Shown here: positions 15,543-25,428 of the stretch, in pieces
How the letters are laid out: each line of letters opens with the position of its first letter
Position numbering within the stretch: position 1 is the first letter of the stretch
Assembly (NCBI GenBank): GCA_036522835.1
Contig: DATDFB010000258.1
Location: 1 to 27,116, forward strand
Length of the DNA: 27,116 nucleotides
Source of the DNA: DATDFB01 sp036522835
Lineage (GTDB): Bacteria > Acidobacteriota > Thermoanaerobaculia > Gp7-AA8
Direction: 5' to 3'
Notes under the pieces: generated by a model
Seen by the model: only the letters and a program-made list of their open reading frames with translations
Told to the model about the DNA's origin: nothing
Database searches by the model: none
Made by a program: the position numbers and the translations under genes

Positions 15543-16040
15543 CTACTCTAGCAGGTTCCGGTACGCCTGAAAGACGTCGTTGCCGAAACAGGCAAAGATG
15601 ACGCGCGCGACCGACGGATAGCGCTCCACCGCGGCGCGCGTCTCGCGCACGGCGATCTCGGTCGCCGCCTCGATCGGATAGCCGTAGACGCCGCAACTGA
15701 TGGCCGGAAACGCGATCGAGTGGACGCCGCGCTCCGCGGCCAGGCGGAAGCTCTCGCGGTAGCACGAGGCCAGGAGCTCCGGCTCGCCGCGCTCGCCGCC
15801 GCGCCAGACGGGGCCGACGGTGTGGATGACGTACTTGGCCGGCAGGCGATAGCCGCCGGTGATGCGCGCCTCTCCGGTCGGGCAGCCGCCGAGCGTGCGG
15901 CACTCGGCGAGGAGCTCCGGTCCGGCGGCGCGGTGGATGGCGCCGTCGACGCCGCCGCCGCCGAGGAGCGAGGAATTGGCGGCGTTGACGATGGCGTCGA
16001 CGTGCAACTTGGTGATGTCGGTCTGAATGGCCTCGATCAC
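15543..16040 (-). CDS. Macro domain protein, putative ADP-ribose-processing hydrolase
   Basis: 165 residues, a single macro domain of the MacroD/YmdB type. These bind ADP-ribose and often remove ADP-ribose from proteins or nucleic acids, or deacetylate O-acetyl-ADP-ribose. Motifs: ITKLHVDAIVNAANSSL (NAAN at 19-22), GGGGVDGAIHRAAG (27-40), CPTGEARITGGYRLP, YVIHTVGPVW and the phosphate loop AISCGVYGYP (113-122). GTG 16040 is taken as start because it overlaps the EVE gene stop (GTGA) and begins exactly at the domain. This indicates translational coupling with the EVE-domain protein. No further domain is attached. Confidence 0.9.
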   Translation of the reverse strand: MIEAIQTDITKLHVDAIVNAANSSLLGGGGVDGAIHRAAGPELLAECRTLGGCPTGEARITGGYRLPAKYVIHTVGPVWRGGERGEPELLASCYRESFRLAAERGVHSIAFPAISCGVYGYPIEAATEIAVRETRAAVERYPSVARVIFACFGNDVFQAYRNLLE

Positions 16041-16447
16041 GTCTTGCGTCCCAGCTTGACGACGATGTCGTACTCGCTCTTCGTCACCGGCTGGATGGAG
16101 AGCCGCGAGCCCTTCTTCGTGACCACCATGTTCTCGAGGCCCTTGGTTTTTTTCAGCGTTTCCAAAGGGACGATGTTCGCGAAGGTCTCGACGTAGCGGA
16201 TCTCGACCATGCACCAGGCCGGGTCTTTCTCCGGCACCGCCTCGCGGCTCACCTCGGCCAGCCCGGTGACGCCGGACGGCTCGGCGCTGGAGGCGTAGAA
16301 GAGGACCTTGTCGCCGGCGCGCATCTCGTCGCGCATGAAGTTGCGCGCCTGGAAGTTGCGGACGCCTTCCCAGTTGGTCTTGCCGTCGCGCTTCAGATCG
16401 TCGATGGAGTACGCCGAGGGCTCGGACTTCATCAGCCAATACTTCAT
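16037..16447 (-). CDS. EVE domain protein
   Basis: 136 residues, a full-length stand-alone EVE domain. It starts with the hallmark MKYWLMKSEPSAYSIDDL, then WEGVRNFQARNFMRDEM, GDKVLFYASS, GVTGLAEVS and the C-terminal strand RLSIQPVTKSEYDIVVKLG. EVE is a PUA-like fold proposed to recognise modified bases in DNA or RNA, and it is often found with restriction or RNA-modification systems. ATG 16447 is immediately at the domain start; no clear Shine-Dalgarno precedes it. The stop TGA overlaps the GTG of the macro domain gene, so the two products are probably made together. A 73-bp palindromic element fills the space to the divergent metallopeptidase gene. Confidence 0.9.
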   Translation of the reverse strand: MKYWLMKSEPSAYSIDDLKRDGKTNWEGVRNFQARNFMRDEMRAGDKVLFYASSAEPSGVTGLAEVSREAVPEKDPAWCMVEIRYVETFANIVPLETLKKTKGLENMVVTKKGSRLSIQPVTKSEYDIVVKLGRKT

Positions 16448-16453
16448 AGGTCA

Positions 16454-16526
16454 ATTCTATGTGGAGAGCGGCGGCATGGCCGCCGCTCTGACAGCGGCGG
16501 CATGGCCGCCGCACTCCACATAGAAT
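16454..16526. repeat. 73-bp palindromic element with two inner hairpins
   Basis: Outer arms ATTCTATGTGGAG (16454-16466) and CTCCACATAGAAT (16514-16526) are perfect. Inside lie two hairpins with ATG loops: AGCGGCGGC/GCCGCCGCT (16467-16487) and GCGGCGGC/GCCGCCGC (16494-16512). The whole could fold as a three-way junction on either strand. It fills the divergent gap between EVE and metallopeptidase genes, so each mRNA would probably carry it in the 5' leader. It resembles a REP/MITE-like element. Confidence 0.9.
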
Positions 16527-16534
16527 CTCCACCG

Positions 16535-17566
16535 ATGGTCGCCTTCGAGAAAGCGCCGCCCGAGGCGCGGCAACTGCTGACCGTGCCGATCCGCGAGCTC
16601 GGCTTGTCGCTGGAGCGCTCGCCCGTCGCGCCGTTCGTGCGCGCGTTGTACGGCGAGCTCGAAGCGGCGGGGCTGACTCAGTTCCGGCCGCGCTGTTATC
16701 TCTCCGATGAATGGGGCTGCCCCTCCGAGGAGCCGGTCATCGGCATCCCCTTCTACCTCGGCGATCCGCGCGTGGCGCGCATCGAGGACGCCGTCAACGA
16801 CGTCGAGAGCGAGCGCGAGATCATGACCTACCTCCGCCACGAGGCCGGCCACGCCTTCAACTACGCCTACGAGCTCTTTCGCACCGAGGAGTGGCACGAG
16901 CTCTTCGGCTCCTTCCGCCGGCCCTATCGCGACGACTTCCCCTTCGTGCCGTTCTCGAAGGACTACGTTCGCCACATCGCCGGCTGGTACGCGCAGAAGC
17001 ATCCCGACGAAGACTTCGCCGAGACGTTCGCGGTGTGGCTCGATCCGGAGTCGAACTGGCGCGACCGCTATCACGGCTGGGGGGCGATGCGGAAGCTGCT
17101 CTACGTCGACCGCGTCGCCGGCGAGCTCGGCGGCCGCGCGCCGGTGCACGTCGAAGGCGAGACCGACGTCACCGTCGAGGAGATGGCCCAGACGGTCGAG
17201 GAGTTCTACCGCGAGACGACGATCGACGAGACGCGCGCCATCGAGGAGCTCGCGCTCGACGCCGACCTCACCGACATCTTCGTCGAGCCGGGGCGGCGGC
17301 GCGCCGGCGTCGAGTACCGCGCCGCGACACAGCTCCTCGCCGATCACCGCCGCGACGTCGTCGACAAGATCAACTACTGGACCGGCGTCCGGCGCACGCT
17401 CGTCCGCGCGCTGGTGACGGCCGTCGAGCGCCGCGTCGGGGAGCTCGATCTCGCCGCCGAGGCGATGCGCAGCCGCACGGCCATGGTCGAGCTGACGGTG
17501 TATCTCACGACCCTGGCAATGACGTTCCTCACCGGCAACAAGCGCCTGCGCCACCGCACGCCATGA
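16535..17566 (+). CDS. Putative zinc-dependent metallopeptidase
   Basis: 343 residues, no signal peptide, probably cytoplasmic. The zinc site is HEAGH (102-106) in MTYLRHEAGHAFNYAYELF, with a downstream DFAETFAVWL supplying Glu163 as likely third ligand. This is the layout of the 'putative zinc-binding metallo-peptidase' family often seen in soil bacteria. Other conserved-looking blocks are PRCYLSDEWGCP near the N-terminus and YHGWGAMRKLLYVD. ATG 16535 lies just outside the palindromic element; the frame extends back into the palindrome (ATG 16502), but those codons are repeat sequence. The TGA overlaps the ATG of the ATP-grasp gene (ATGA at 17563-17566), so the pair is coupled. Substrate unknown. 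Confidence 0.8.
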   Translation: MVAFEKAPPEARQLLTVPIRELGLSLERSPVAPFVRALYGELEAAGLTQFRPRCYLSDEWGCPSEEPVIGIPFYLGDPRVARIEDAVNDVESEREIMTYLRHEAGHAFNYAYELFRTEEWHELFGSFRRPYRDDFPFVPFSKDYVRHIAGWYAQKHPDEDFAETFAVWLDPESNWRDRYHGWGAMRKLLYVDRVAGELGGRAPVHVEGETDVTVEEMAQTVEEFYRETTIDETRAIEELALDADLTDIFVEPGRRRAGVEYRAATQLLADHRRDVVDKINYWTGVRRTLVRALVTAVERRVGELDLAAEAMRSRTAMVELTVYLTTLAMTFLTGNKRLRHRTP

Positions 17567-18573
17567 AGGTCACGATCCTCTTCAACCGCAGCGAGGGGTA
17601 CGAGGAGTACCCCGGCGCGAACATCGAGGCGGAGCTGCCGAAGAAGCGGCGCCGCAAGAAGAAAACGGACGTCGAAGCGATCTCCGACGCGCTGCGCGCG
17701 CTCGGGCACGAGCCGTCGCTCCTCGCGGTCGACGGACGGCCGCAGACGCTCACCCGCATCGCCCGCAGCAGCGCGGACCTCTATGTCAACCTCGTCGAGT
17801 CGTACGGCGGCGACGACACGAAGGAGATGCACTTCGCCGCGTTCCTCGACCTCGTCGGCAAACGCTTCACCGGCGCGAGCGCGGAGGCGTCGCTCCTGGC
17901 GATGGACAAGAGCATCGCGAAGATGATCGTCCGCTTTCACGGTCTCTATACGCCGTACGCCGCCGTCGTCTACCGCGGCCGCGTCGAGCACGCGCAGGAC
18001 ATCCAGTTTCCCGTGATCGTGAAGCCGGCCAACGAGGACGCGTCGAAGGGGATCGACGCCGGCGCGGTGGTGTCGTCGATCAAGGAGCTGATGGAGCGCA
18101 TCGCCTACGTGCACGACGAGTTCGACTGCCCGGCACTGCTGGAGGAGTACATCGAGGGCCGCGAGATCTACGCCGCAATCCTAGGCAATGAGCGCCCCGA
18201 GGCGCTGCCGCTCGTGGAGCTCGACCTCTCGAAGCTGCCGGAGGGGATGCCGCACATCGCCGGCTACGAGGTGAAGTTCGACGTGCGCACGGAGGCGTAT
18301 CGGCGGACGAAGTCGGCGCCGGCGCGCGACCTCGACGAGGAGACGACGGAGCGGATTCAGGCCGCCGCGCTGACGGCCTACCAGGCGCTGAAGCTGCGCG
18401 ACTACGGGCGCATCGACCTGCGCCTCGCGGAGAGCGGGCGTGTCTACGTGATCGAGGCCAATCCGAATCCGTGGCTCGATCCGGCGGCGGAGTTCGCGAT
18501 GGCGGCGAAGGAGGGCGGCCGGAGCTACAACGAGGTGATCGGCGAGATCGTGGAGATGGCGATGCGGCGGTAG
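17563..18573 (+). CDS. ATP-grasp ligase, D-Ala-D-Ala ligase-like
   Basis: 336 residues of the D-alanine-D-alanine ligase-like ATP-grasp fold, which activates a carboxylate with ATP and joins it to an amine. Visible features: N-terminal MKVTILFNRSEG, ATP-binding Lys154 in FPVIVKPANEDASKGI, LLEEYIEGREIYAAILGN (192-209), and metal-binding DYGRIDLRL and VIEANPNPWLD (Asp285, Glu298, Asn300). A basic stretch, PKKRRRKKK (26-34), is unusual for the family. The catalytic-loop Arg/Ser residues of true Ddl enzymes cannot be confirmed by eye, so a different peptide- or amino-acid-ligating role is more likely than cell-wall Ddl. The gene is ATGA-coupled to the metallopeptidase. Confidence 0.85.
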   Translation: MKVTILFNRSEGYEEYPGANIEAELPKKRRRKKKTDVEAISDALRALGHEPSLLAVDGRPQTLTRIARSSADLYVNLVESYGGDDTKEMHFAAFLDLVGKRFTGASAEASLLAMDKSIAKMIVRFHGLYTPYAAVVYRGRVEHAQDIQFPVIVKPANEDASKGIDAGAVVSSIKELMERIAYVHDEFDCPALLEEYIEGREIYAAILGNERPEALPLVELDLSKLPEGMPHIAGYEVKFDVRTEAYRRTKSAPARDLDEETTERIQAAALTAYQALKLRDYGRIDLRLAESGRVYVIEANPNPWLDPAAEFAMAAKEGGRSYNEVIGEIVEMAMRR

Positions 18574-18577
18574 CGCT

Positions 18578-18678
18578 GGGGCGCACGCCGTGCGCCCCTA
18601 CCGGGCGTATACCGCTTGGGGCGCACGCCGTGCGCCCCTACCGGGCGTGTATCGGTAGGGGCGCACGGCGTGCGCCCT
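18578..18678. repeat. Three REP-like palindromes between convergent genes
   Basis: The 21-bp unit GGGGCGCACG-CCG-TGCGCCCC occurs at 18578-18598 and 18618-18638 in one orientation, 40 bp apart and with a shared CTACCGGGCGT tail. A third copy at 18658-18678 is in opposite orientation. The array supplies the last codons and the stop of the aminotransferase gene on the minus strand. It may also act as a bidirectional transcript end. Confidence 0.9.
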
Positions 18679-19885
18679 CAATGCTCCGGTAGCGCGCCAG
18701 GGCCTCGCGCAACAACTCGATCGACGTGCGGAGGTCGCGCTCGTTCAGGACATAGGCGATGCGCACTTCGCTGCGGCCGCGCTCCGACGCGTAGAAGCCG
18801 CTCCCCGGCGCGACCATGACGGTGGCGCCGTCGTGCGCGAAGTCGGTGAGGAGCCAGGCGGCAAAGTCGTCGGCGTCGTCGACCGGCAGCTGGGCCATGC
18901 AGTAGAACGCCCCCTCGGGCTTCTGCAGGAAGACGCCGTCAATCGACTTCAGCCCCTCGTAGAGCACGTCGCGCCGCTTCTGATACTCGGCGACGACGTC
19001 GCGCGTGTAGTCGTCGCCCAAGGAGTCGGCGCCGACGGCGATGAATTGCGCGAGGCCGGGCGGCGAGAGCCTCCCCTGGGCCATGCGCAGCGCGGCGTCG
19101 TAGACCTCGGCGTTGTGCGTGACGAGCGCTCCCAAGCGGATGCCGCAGGCGCTGTAGCGCTTGGAGAGGCTGTCGACGACGATGACGAAGTCGTCCGCGT
19201 CGTTCAGTTCCAACGCGCTCATGGCCTTGCGGCCGTCGTAGACGAACTCGCGGTAGACCTCGTCGGAGACGAGGAAGAGGCCATGGTCGCGGCAGAAGCC
19301 GGCGACGGCCTCGAGCTCTTCGCGCGTGTAGACGGTGCCGGTGGGATTGTTGGGATTGCAGACGATGACGATGCGCGTGCGCGGGGTGAGGGCGCGCTCG
19401 AAGACGTCGCGCGGCGGGAGGTGGAAGCCGTCGCGCCCGCGGCTGGTGACCGGGACGAGGTTCAGCCCGGCCATCGTGGCGAAGGCGCGGTAGTTCGCGT
19501 AGAAGGGCTCGACGACGAGGACGTCGTCGCCCTCGTTCGCACAGGCCAGGAAGGCGAAGAGGATGGCCTCGCTGCCGCCGGTCGTGGCGAGGATCTGGTC
19601 GTCGCTCAGGGTCAGTCCGAGGCGTTTCTCGTAATAGCGGCGCAGCGAGCGGAGGAACTCCGGCGTGCCGGGGGAGGGCGAGTATTCGAGCACTTTTTCG
19701 TCGAGCTCGCGCAGGCGCGCGCGCATGCACGCCGGCGTCTCAATGTCGGGCTGGCCGATGTTGAGGTGGTAGACGCGCACGCCGCGCGCTTTCGCGGCCT
19801 CCGCGAGCGGCGCCAGACGGCGGATCGGCGAGGCCGGCATGGCCTGCGCGCGCCGCGAGAGCTCCAGCGCCGTGCGGATTATCAT
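18638..19885 (-). CDS. PLP-dependent aminotransferase, class I/II
   Basis: 415 residues, fold-type I aminotransferase of the aspartate aminotransferase superfamily. Motifs: YHLNIGQPDIETP (39-51), YSPSPGTPEFLRSLRRYY, TTGGSEAIL (101-109), VCNPNNPTGTVY (175-186, with the substrate-carboxylate Asn), SDEVYREF (Asp208, Tyr211), and the PLP-binding Lys242 in DSLSKRYSACGIRLG. The C-terminal AYVLNERDL is also typical. The substrate cannot be assigned from sequence. ATG 19885 overlaps the stop of the 63-residue gene (ATGA), so the two are coupled. The last 14 or so residues (EGARRAPLPIHAR) are encoded by REP-like palindromes and look like an added tail. Confidence 0.92.
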   Translation of the reverse strand: MIIRTALELSRRAQAMPASPIRRLAPLAEAAKARGVRVYHLNIGQPDIETPACMRARLRELDEKVLEYSPSPGTPEFLRSLRRYYEKRLGLTLSDDQILATTGGSEAILFAFLACANEGDDVLVVEPFYANYRAFATMAGLNLVPVTSRGRDGFHLPPRDVFERALTPRTRIVIVCNPNNPTGTVYTREELEAVAGFCRDHGLFLVSDEVYREFVYDGRKAMSALELNDADDFVIVVDSLSKRYSACGIRLGALVTHNAEVYDAALRMAQGRLSPPGLAQFIAVGADSLGDDYTRDVVAEYQKRRDVLYEGLKSIDGVFLQKPEGAFYCMAQLPVDDADDFAAWLLTDFAHDGATVMVAPGSGFYASERGRSEVRIAYVLNERDLRTSIELLREALARYRSIEGARRAPLPIHAR

Positions 19886-20073
19886 TTCTTCTTCGACCGG
19901 CCGCGGGCGTTGAAGATGGCCCGCGCGCGCTCGTTGCGCACGCCCGGAGCCGCGTCGTGAGCGCTCATGGCCTGCTTCTGCCGGTCGTAAACCTCTCCCT
20001 TGTCACTCGCTTCGGAGTGCTCGCGTCCGCCAACTTTGTAAAAGTCGGGGTTGACGTTGATGTTCTTGCTCAT
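19882..20073 (-). CDS. 63-residue basic protein of unknown function
   Basis: Not recognised. The sequence starts MSKNINVNPDFYKVGGREHS and ends ARAIFNARGRSKKK. It is hydrophilic with no membrane helix, and contains a Gln/Lys-rich middle (VYDRQKQAMSAHD). The coding call rests on sensible composition, a start just upstream of the repeat region and the ATGA overlap with the aminotransferase. Upstream there is no clear Shine-Dalgarno. A role as a small partner of the aminotransferase is only a guess from coupling. Confidence 0.6.
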   Translation of the reverse strand: MSKNINVNPDFYKVGGREHSEASDKGEVYDRQKQAMSAHDAAPGVRNERARAIFNARGRSKKK

Positions 20074-20112
20074 GCTGGGGATACGTGCGAGGGACGTGCC
20101 GTCCTTTCTCCA

Positions 20113-20183
20113 TGGAGGACAGGCACTCTTGCCTCCTGTTCTACCTCACGTAGAGGGGGACAGGCAAGAGTGCCTGTCCTCCA
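20113..20183. repeat. REP pair upstream of the RAYT gene
   Basis: A perfect 22-bp inverted repeat, 20113-20134 (TGGAGGACAGGCACTCTTGC plus CT) against 20162-20183, with a 27-base spacer. Each arm also carries the GGACAGGCA/TGCCTGTCC motif found downstream of the transposase. The 154-bp gap 20074-20227 contains only this element. Confidence 0.9.
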
Positions 20184-20227
20184 CAGAGAAAGTTGCATTC
20201 GCTTCGCGTCCGAGGGAGCCTCGGGGC

Positions 20228-20701
20228 GTGATTGGCGAGGATACCTTTGCCACGCGCCGGCATCTGCCGCATCTGCAGCGCGACGGGAAGACCTACTTCG
20301 TGACCTTCGTGACGCATCGGCGGCTTGTGCTGCCGCCAGCAGCAAGGGACTTGGTGTTCGCAACGATCGTGTATGAACACCGGCGCTCCTGCTATCTCCA
20401 CTGCGCCGTCGTCATGCCGGATCACGTGCATGCGCTGTTCACGCCGCTCGATGAATGGACGGTTCCAAAGATCGAGCGGCGGATGAAAGGTGTATCGGCG
20501 TGGAAGATCAATGGGCTGCTTTCGCGATCGGGCGCGCTGTGGTTGAGCGAGTCGTTCGATCGGGCACTCCGTTGCGATGAGGATCTGGTCAGGAAGGCGG
20601 ATTACATTTGCGCGAATCCTGTACGGGCGGGGCTCGTCGAGCGGGAAGAGGATTACACGTGGATTTGGCGGGCGTGGAAAAATGACGGAGGACAGGCATG
20701 A
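20228..20701 (+). CDS. REP-associated tyrosine transposase (RAYT, Y1/HUH family)
   Basis: Single-strand nuclease of the TnpA-REP group, which binds and cleaves REP hairpins. 157 residues from GTG 20228, with GGGAG nine bases upstream. Motifs: TYFVTFVTHRR at the N-terminus, the HUH pair in VMPDHVHALF (His66, His68), and the nucleophile Tyr126 in KADYICANPVRAGLVE. No frameshift is seen, so it may be active. It is flanked by REP palindromes with shared GGAGGACAGGCA sequences, and its last codons (GGQA and stop) lie within the downstream REP. This is the standard arrangement of a domesticated RAYT with cognate REPs, not a mobile IS. Confidence 0.93.
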   Translation: MIGEDTFATRRHLPHLQRDGKTYFVTFVTHRRLVLPPAARDLVFATIVYEHRRSCYLHCAVVMPDHVHALFTPLDEWTVPKIERRMKGVSAWKINGLLSRSGALWLSESFDRALRCDEDLVRKADYICANPVRAGLVEREEDYTWIWRAWKNDGGQA

Positions 20702-20714
20702 GTGCCTGTCCTCC
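20687..20714. repeat. REP palindrome downstream of RAYT
   Basis: GGAGGACAGGCA and TGCCTGTCCTCC form an inverted repeat around the four bases TGAG. It includes the RAYT stop codon at 20699-20701 and abuts the 3' end of the convergent exported-protein gene. Confidence 0.9.
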
Positions 20715-20724
20715 ACGGAGCGGC

Positions 20725-22218
20725 TCACTGGTTGCTGACGATCGAGAAGCCGCTCAGGAAGCCGCACTCGTGCGTGAACGCCGGCGGCTTGCGGCCGCAG
20801 TTGTACGTGGCGCTGAACTCCATCGGGCCTTTGATGATCACGCGCACGATGTCGGCGCTCAAATAGACGAAGCTGGAGCGGCCGTTGAACTTCTTGTCGT
20901 GCGACCACGACGCCGCGCTCTCGACGCGGCTGTAGATGGCCGGCGTGTAGCGGAACTTGGCCACGAACCTCGTGACCACGTCGAACGACGTCTGGCGCTC
21001 CTGGCTCACCACCTTGCTCGACGCGTAGCGCCCTTCGAGCGTCAGCGTCGGGCGCGTCTCCTCGCCGTCCAGCAGCCCGCCGAAGTTGTTAGTGGAGAGG
21101 GCCGCCTTCAGCCCGAAGGCGTCGTCGTCCTGGCCGCCGTTCTGGTCCGACTTGTCGTACGCCGCCGCGATGCCCAGCGCTAGGCGCGGGTGCAGCGGCG
21201 TCGGCTTCGGCTGCTTCGCCGAGGGGTCCCAGAGCAGCGACAACTCCCCTTCCGCGTTCAGCGTCGAGGCGTTCCCGCCGTTGAGCTGCTGCGTGGCGCG
21301 CGCTTGGGCCTTCGCGAACGAGTGTCCTTTCTGGAACGGAGCGAGGAAGTGCCCGTCGAATTGGATCTCGCCGGCGGTGTTGCCGCTCGTCGTGGCGGGG
21401 AGGACGCGCAGCGAGTAGCACGGCTCGTCGACGATGACGATGCCGCCGTTGTCGCCGCCGGCGATGAGCAGGTTGTCGACCTTCGCGTCCAGCGAGGCGA
21501 TGTCGGAGGTCTGGAACTGCGCGATCGCCGTCGCGCTGAGCGGCATCGTCACGGCTGCCGCGGCCGTGGCGCCGGCGACCGTCCGCTCGCCCTGCGTGAA
21601 CGGATTGATCGTCTCCAGCCACTTCGACAGCAGCCCCTTGCCCGGCGTGTTCACGAGAATCGACGATTGGAACATCGTCGCCGACATGGGCGCGCTCGTG
21701 TGAATCGGAGCGACGTTCACCGTCACGAGCGGCTGCAGCGTGGCGATCCAGGAATTCACCAGCGCCGGATTGCCGGCCAGCGTGTCGACGACGTCGGAGG
21801 CGTCCGCCCAGGTGAGGTTGTCGATGACGATCTCGCCGACGAGCGGCTGAAAGACCACTTTGTACGACTTCCTCGACGTCACGACCGGCGTGAACGCCGG
21901 CGCGCCGGACGCCGTCATCCAGACGATGGCGAAGTCCGATGACTTCCTGGCGGCGTCGGGCGCGGCTTGCAGGAGGTTCGGAAAAAACGTCGGCGCGTAG
22001 CCGGCGATCTGCGGCGCGAGGCGCAGGATCACGGCGTAGATCGGCGCGCCCGCGGTGAGCGGGCCGGTCGAGCAGACGCTCGTCGGCGACTCGCTGGTGA
22101 TGACCTGGATGTCGACGTCCGCCTTCGGCGCGAACGAGACCGCCGCGGCGGTGATGGCCGTCTGCGCGGCGGCGCCGGCGGCGACGAAGAGGCAGAGAAC
22201 GATTCCGAGACCCCTCAC
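20725..22218 (-). CDS. Exported protein of unknown function, possibly outer-membrane or surface
   Basis: I do not recognise this family. GTG 22218 overlaps the TGA of the 87-residue gene (GTGA) and starts a signal peptide (RGLGIVLCLFVAAGAAAQ). The mature protein is about 480 residues. It has a beta-rich N-terminal half, with VDIQVITSES, APIYAVILRLAPQ and YKVVFQPLVGEIVIDNLTW. A C-terminal third of alternating strands (RPTLTLEGRYASSK, FDVVTRFVAKFRYTP, SFVYLSADIVRVIIKG) suggests a barrel or repetitive beta structure. GEIQFDGHFLAPF shows no catalytic motif. Two Cys near the end (NCGRKPPAFTHEC) could pair. It is coupled to a small protein and lies downstream of aconitase. Confidence 0.7.
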   Translation of the reverse strand: MRGLGIVLCLFVAAGAAAQTAITAAAVSFAPKADVDIQVITSESPTSVCSTGPLTAGAPIYAVILRLAPQIAGYAPTFFPNLLQAAPDAARKSSDFAIVWMTASGAPAFTPVVTSRKSYKVVFQPLVGEIVIDNLTWADASDVVDTLAGNPALVNSWIATLQPLVTVNVAPIHTSAPMSATMFQSSILVNTPGKGLLSKWLETINPFTQGERTVAGATAAAAVTMPLSATAIAQFQTSDIASLDAKVDNLLIAGGDNGGIVIVDEPCYSLRVLPATTSGNTAGEIQFDGHFLAPFQKGHSFAKAQARATQQLNGGNASTLNAEGELSLLWDPSAKQPKPTPLHPRLALGIAAAYDKSDQNGGQDDDAFGLKAALSTNNFGGLLDGEETRPTLTLEGRYASSKVVSQERQTSFDVVTRFVAKFRYTPAIYSRVESAASWSHDKKFNGRSSFVYLSADIVRVIIKGPMEFSATYNCGRKPPAFTHECGFLSGFSIVSNQ

Positions 22219-22478
22219 GACGTCTGCCTCGCGTACAGAATGCCGGCCAGCTCCGCCCACGTCGACATCGTTCCGAGCTCTTCGAGCCGGATGTGGGTCT
22301 GAATGCTGTTGGTGGCCAGGAACCCGTAGAGCGAGCTGAAAAACCCGTTGAACTGCGCGGTGTTCATCGAGGATGGGCCGGGCTCGATGGCGTCGTCGAT
22401 CGACGAGGGCGTCGCAAAACCGGGCGCGTCCGTGGCGTACTGCATGACGAGCCTCTGGATGTCGGGCAATTGCATCAT
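22215..22478 (-). CDS. 87-residue protein of unknown function, coupled to exported protein
   Basis: Not recognised. It starts MMQLPDIQRLVMQYATD and ends ELAGILYARQTS, with a middle part FNGFFSSLYGFLATNSIQTH. It is predicted soluble and helical, with no signal peptide. Ribosome site AGGAG lies nine bases before ATG 22478 but inside the 3' arm of a 15-bp hairpin, so translation is likely restrained unless the hairpin opens. The TGA overlaps the GTG of the exported-protein gene, suggesting coupled expression. Confidence 0.6.
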   Translation of the reverse strand: MMQLPDIQRLVMQYATDAPGFATPSSIDDAIEPGPSSMNTAQFNGFFSSLYGFLATNSIQTHIRLEELGTMSTWAELAGILYARQTS

Positions 22479-22479
22479 G

Positions 22480-22516
22480 GACGTACACTCCTCTCTCTCG
22501 AAGAGGAGTGTACGTC
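22480..22516 (-). promoter_or_regulatory. 15-bp perfect hairpin covering the ribosome site of the 87-residue gene
   Basis: Arms GACGTACACTCCTCT (22480-22494) and AGAGGAGTGTACGTC (22502-22516) enclose a 7-base loop. On the minus-strand RNA it begins two bases after the aconitase stop and ends one base before ATG 22478. The Shine-Dalgarno AGAGGAG is in its 3' arm. No U-tract follows, so it can act as a translation lock or 3'-end stabiliser instead of a standard terminator. Confidence 0.75.
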
Positions 22517-22518
22517 GG

Positions 22519-25389
<2,871 letters not shown>

Positions 25390-25428
25390 TGCGGGGCGAG
25401 TCTATTACACTCCCCTGCAAACATCAGT

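Noticed and set aside
15543..16447. Toxin-antitoxin pair (EVE/macro overlap)
   Set aside because: Neither protein is toxin-like and no ADP-ribosyltransferase gene is nearby.
20228..20701. IS200/IS605-type mobile element
   Set aside because: The protein is of the RAYT subgroup, no accessory tnpB is present, and the flanks are REPs, not IS ends.
22215..22478. Acyl carrier protein
   Set aside because: The C-terminal part vaguely recalls an ACP helix, but there is no DSL/DSx phosphopantetheine serine motif.
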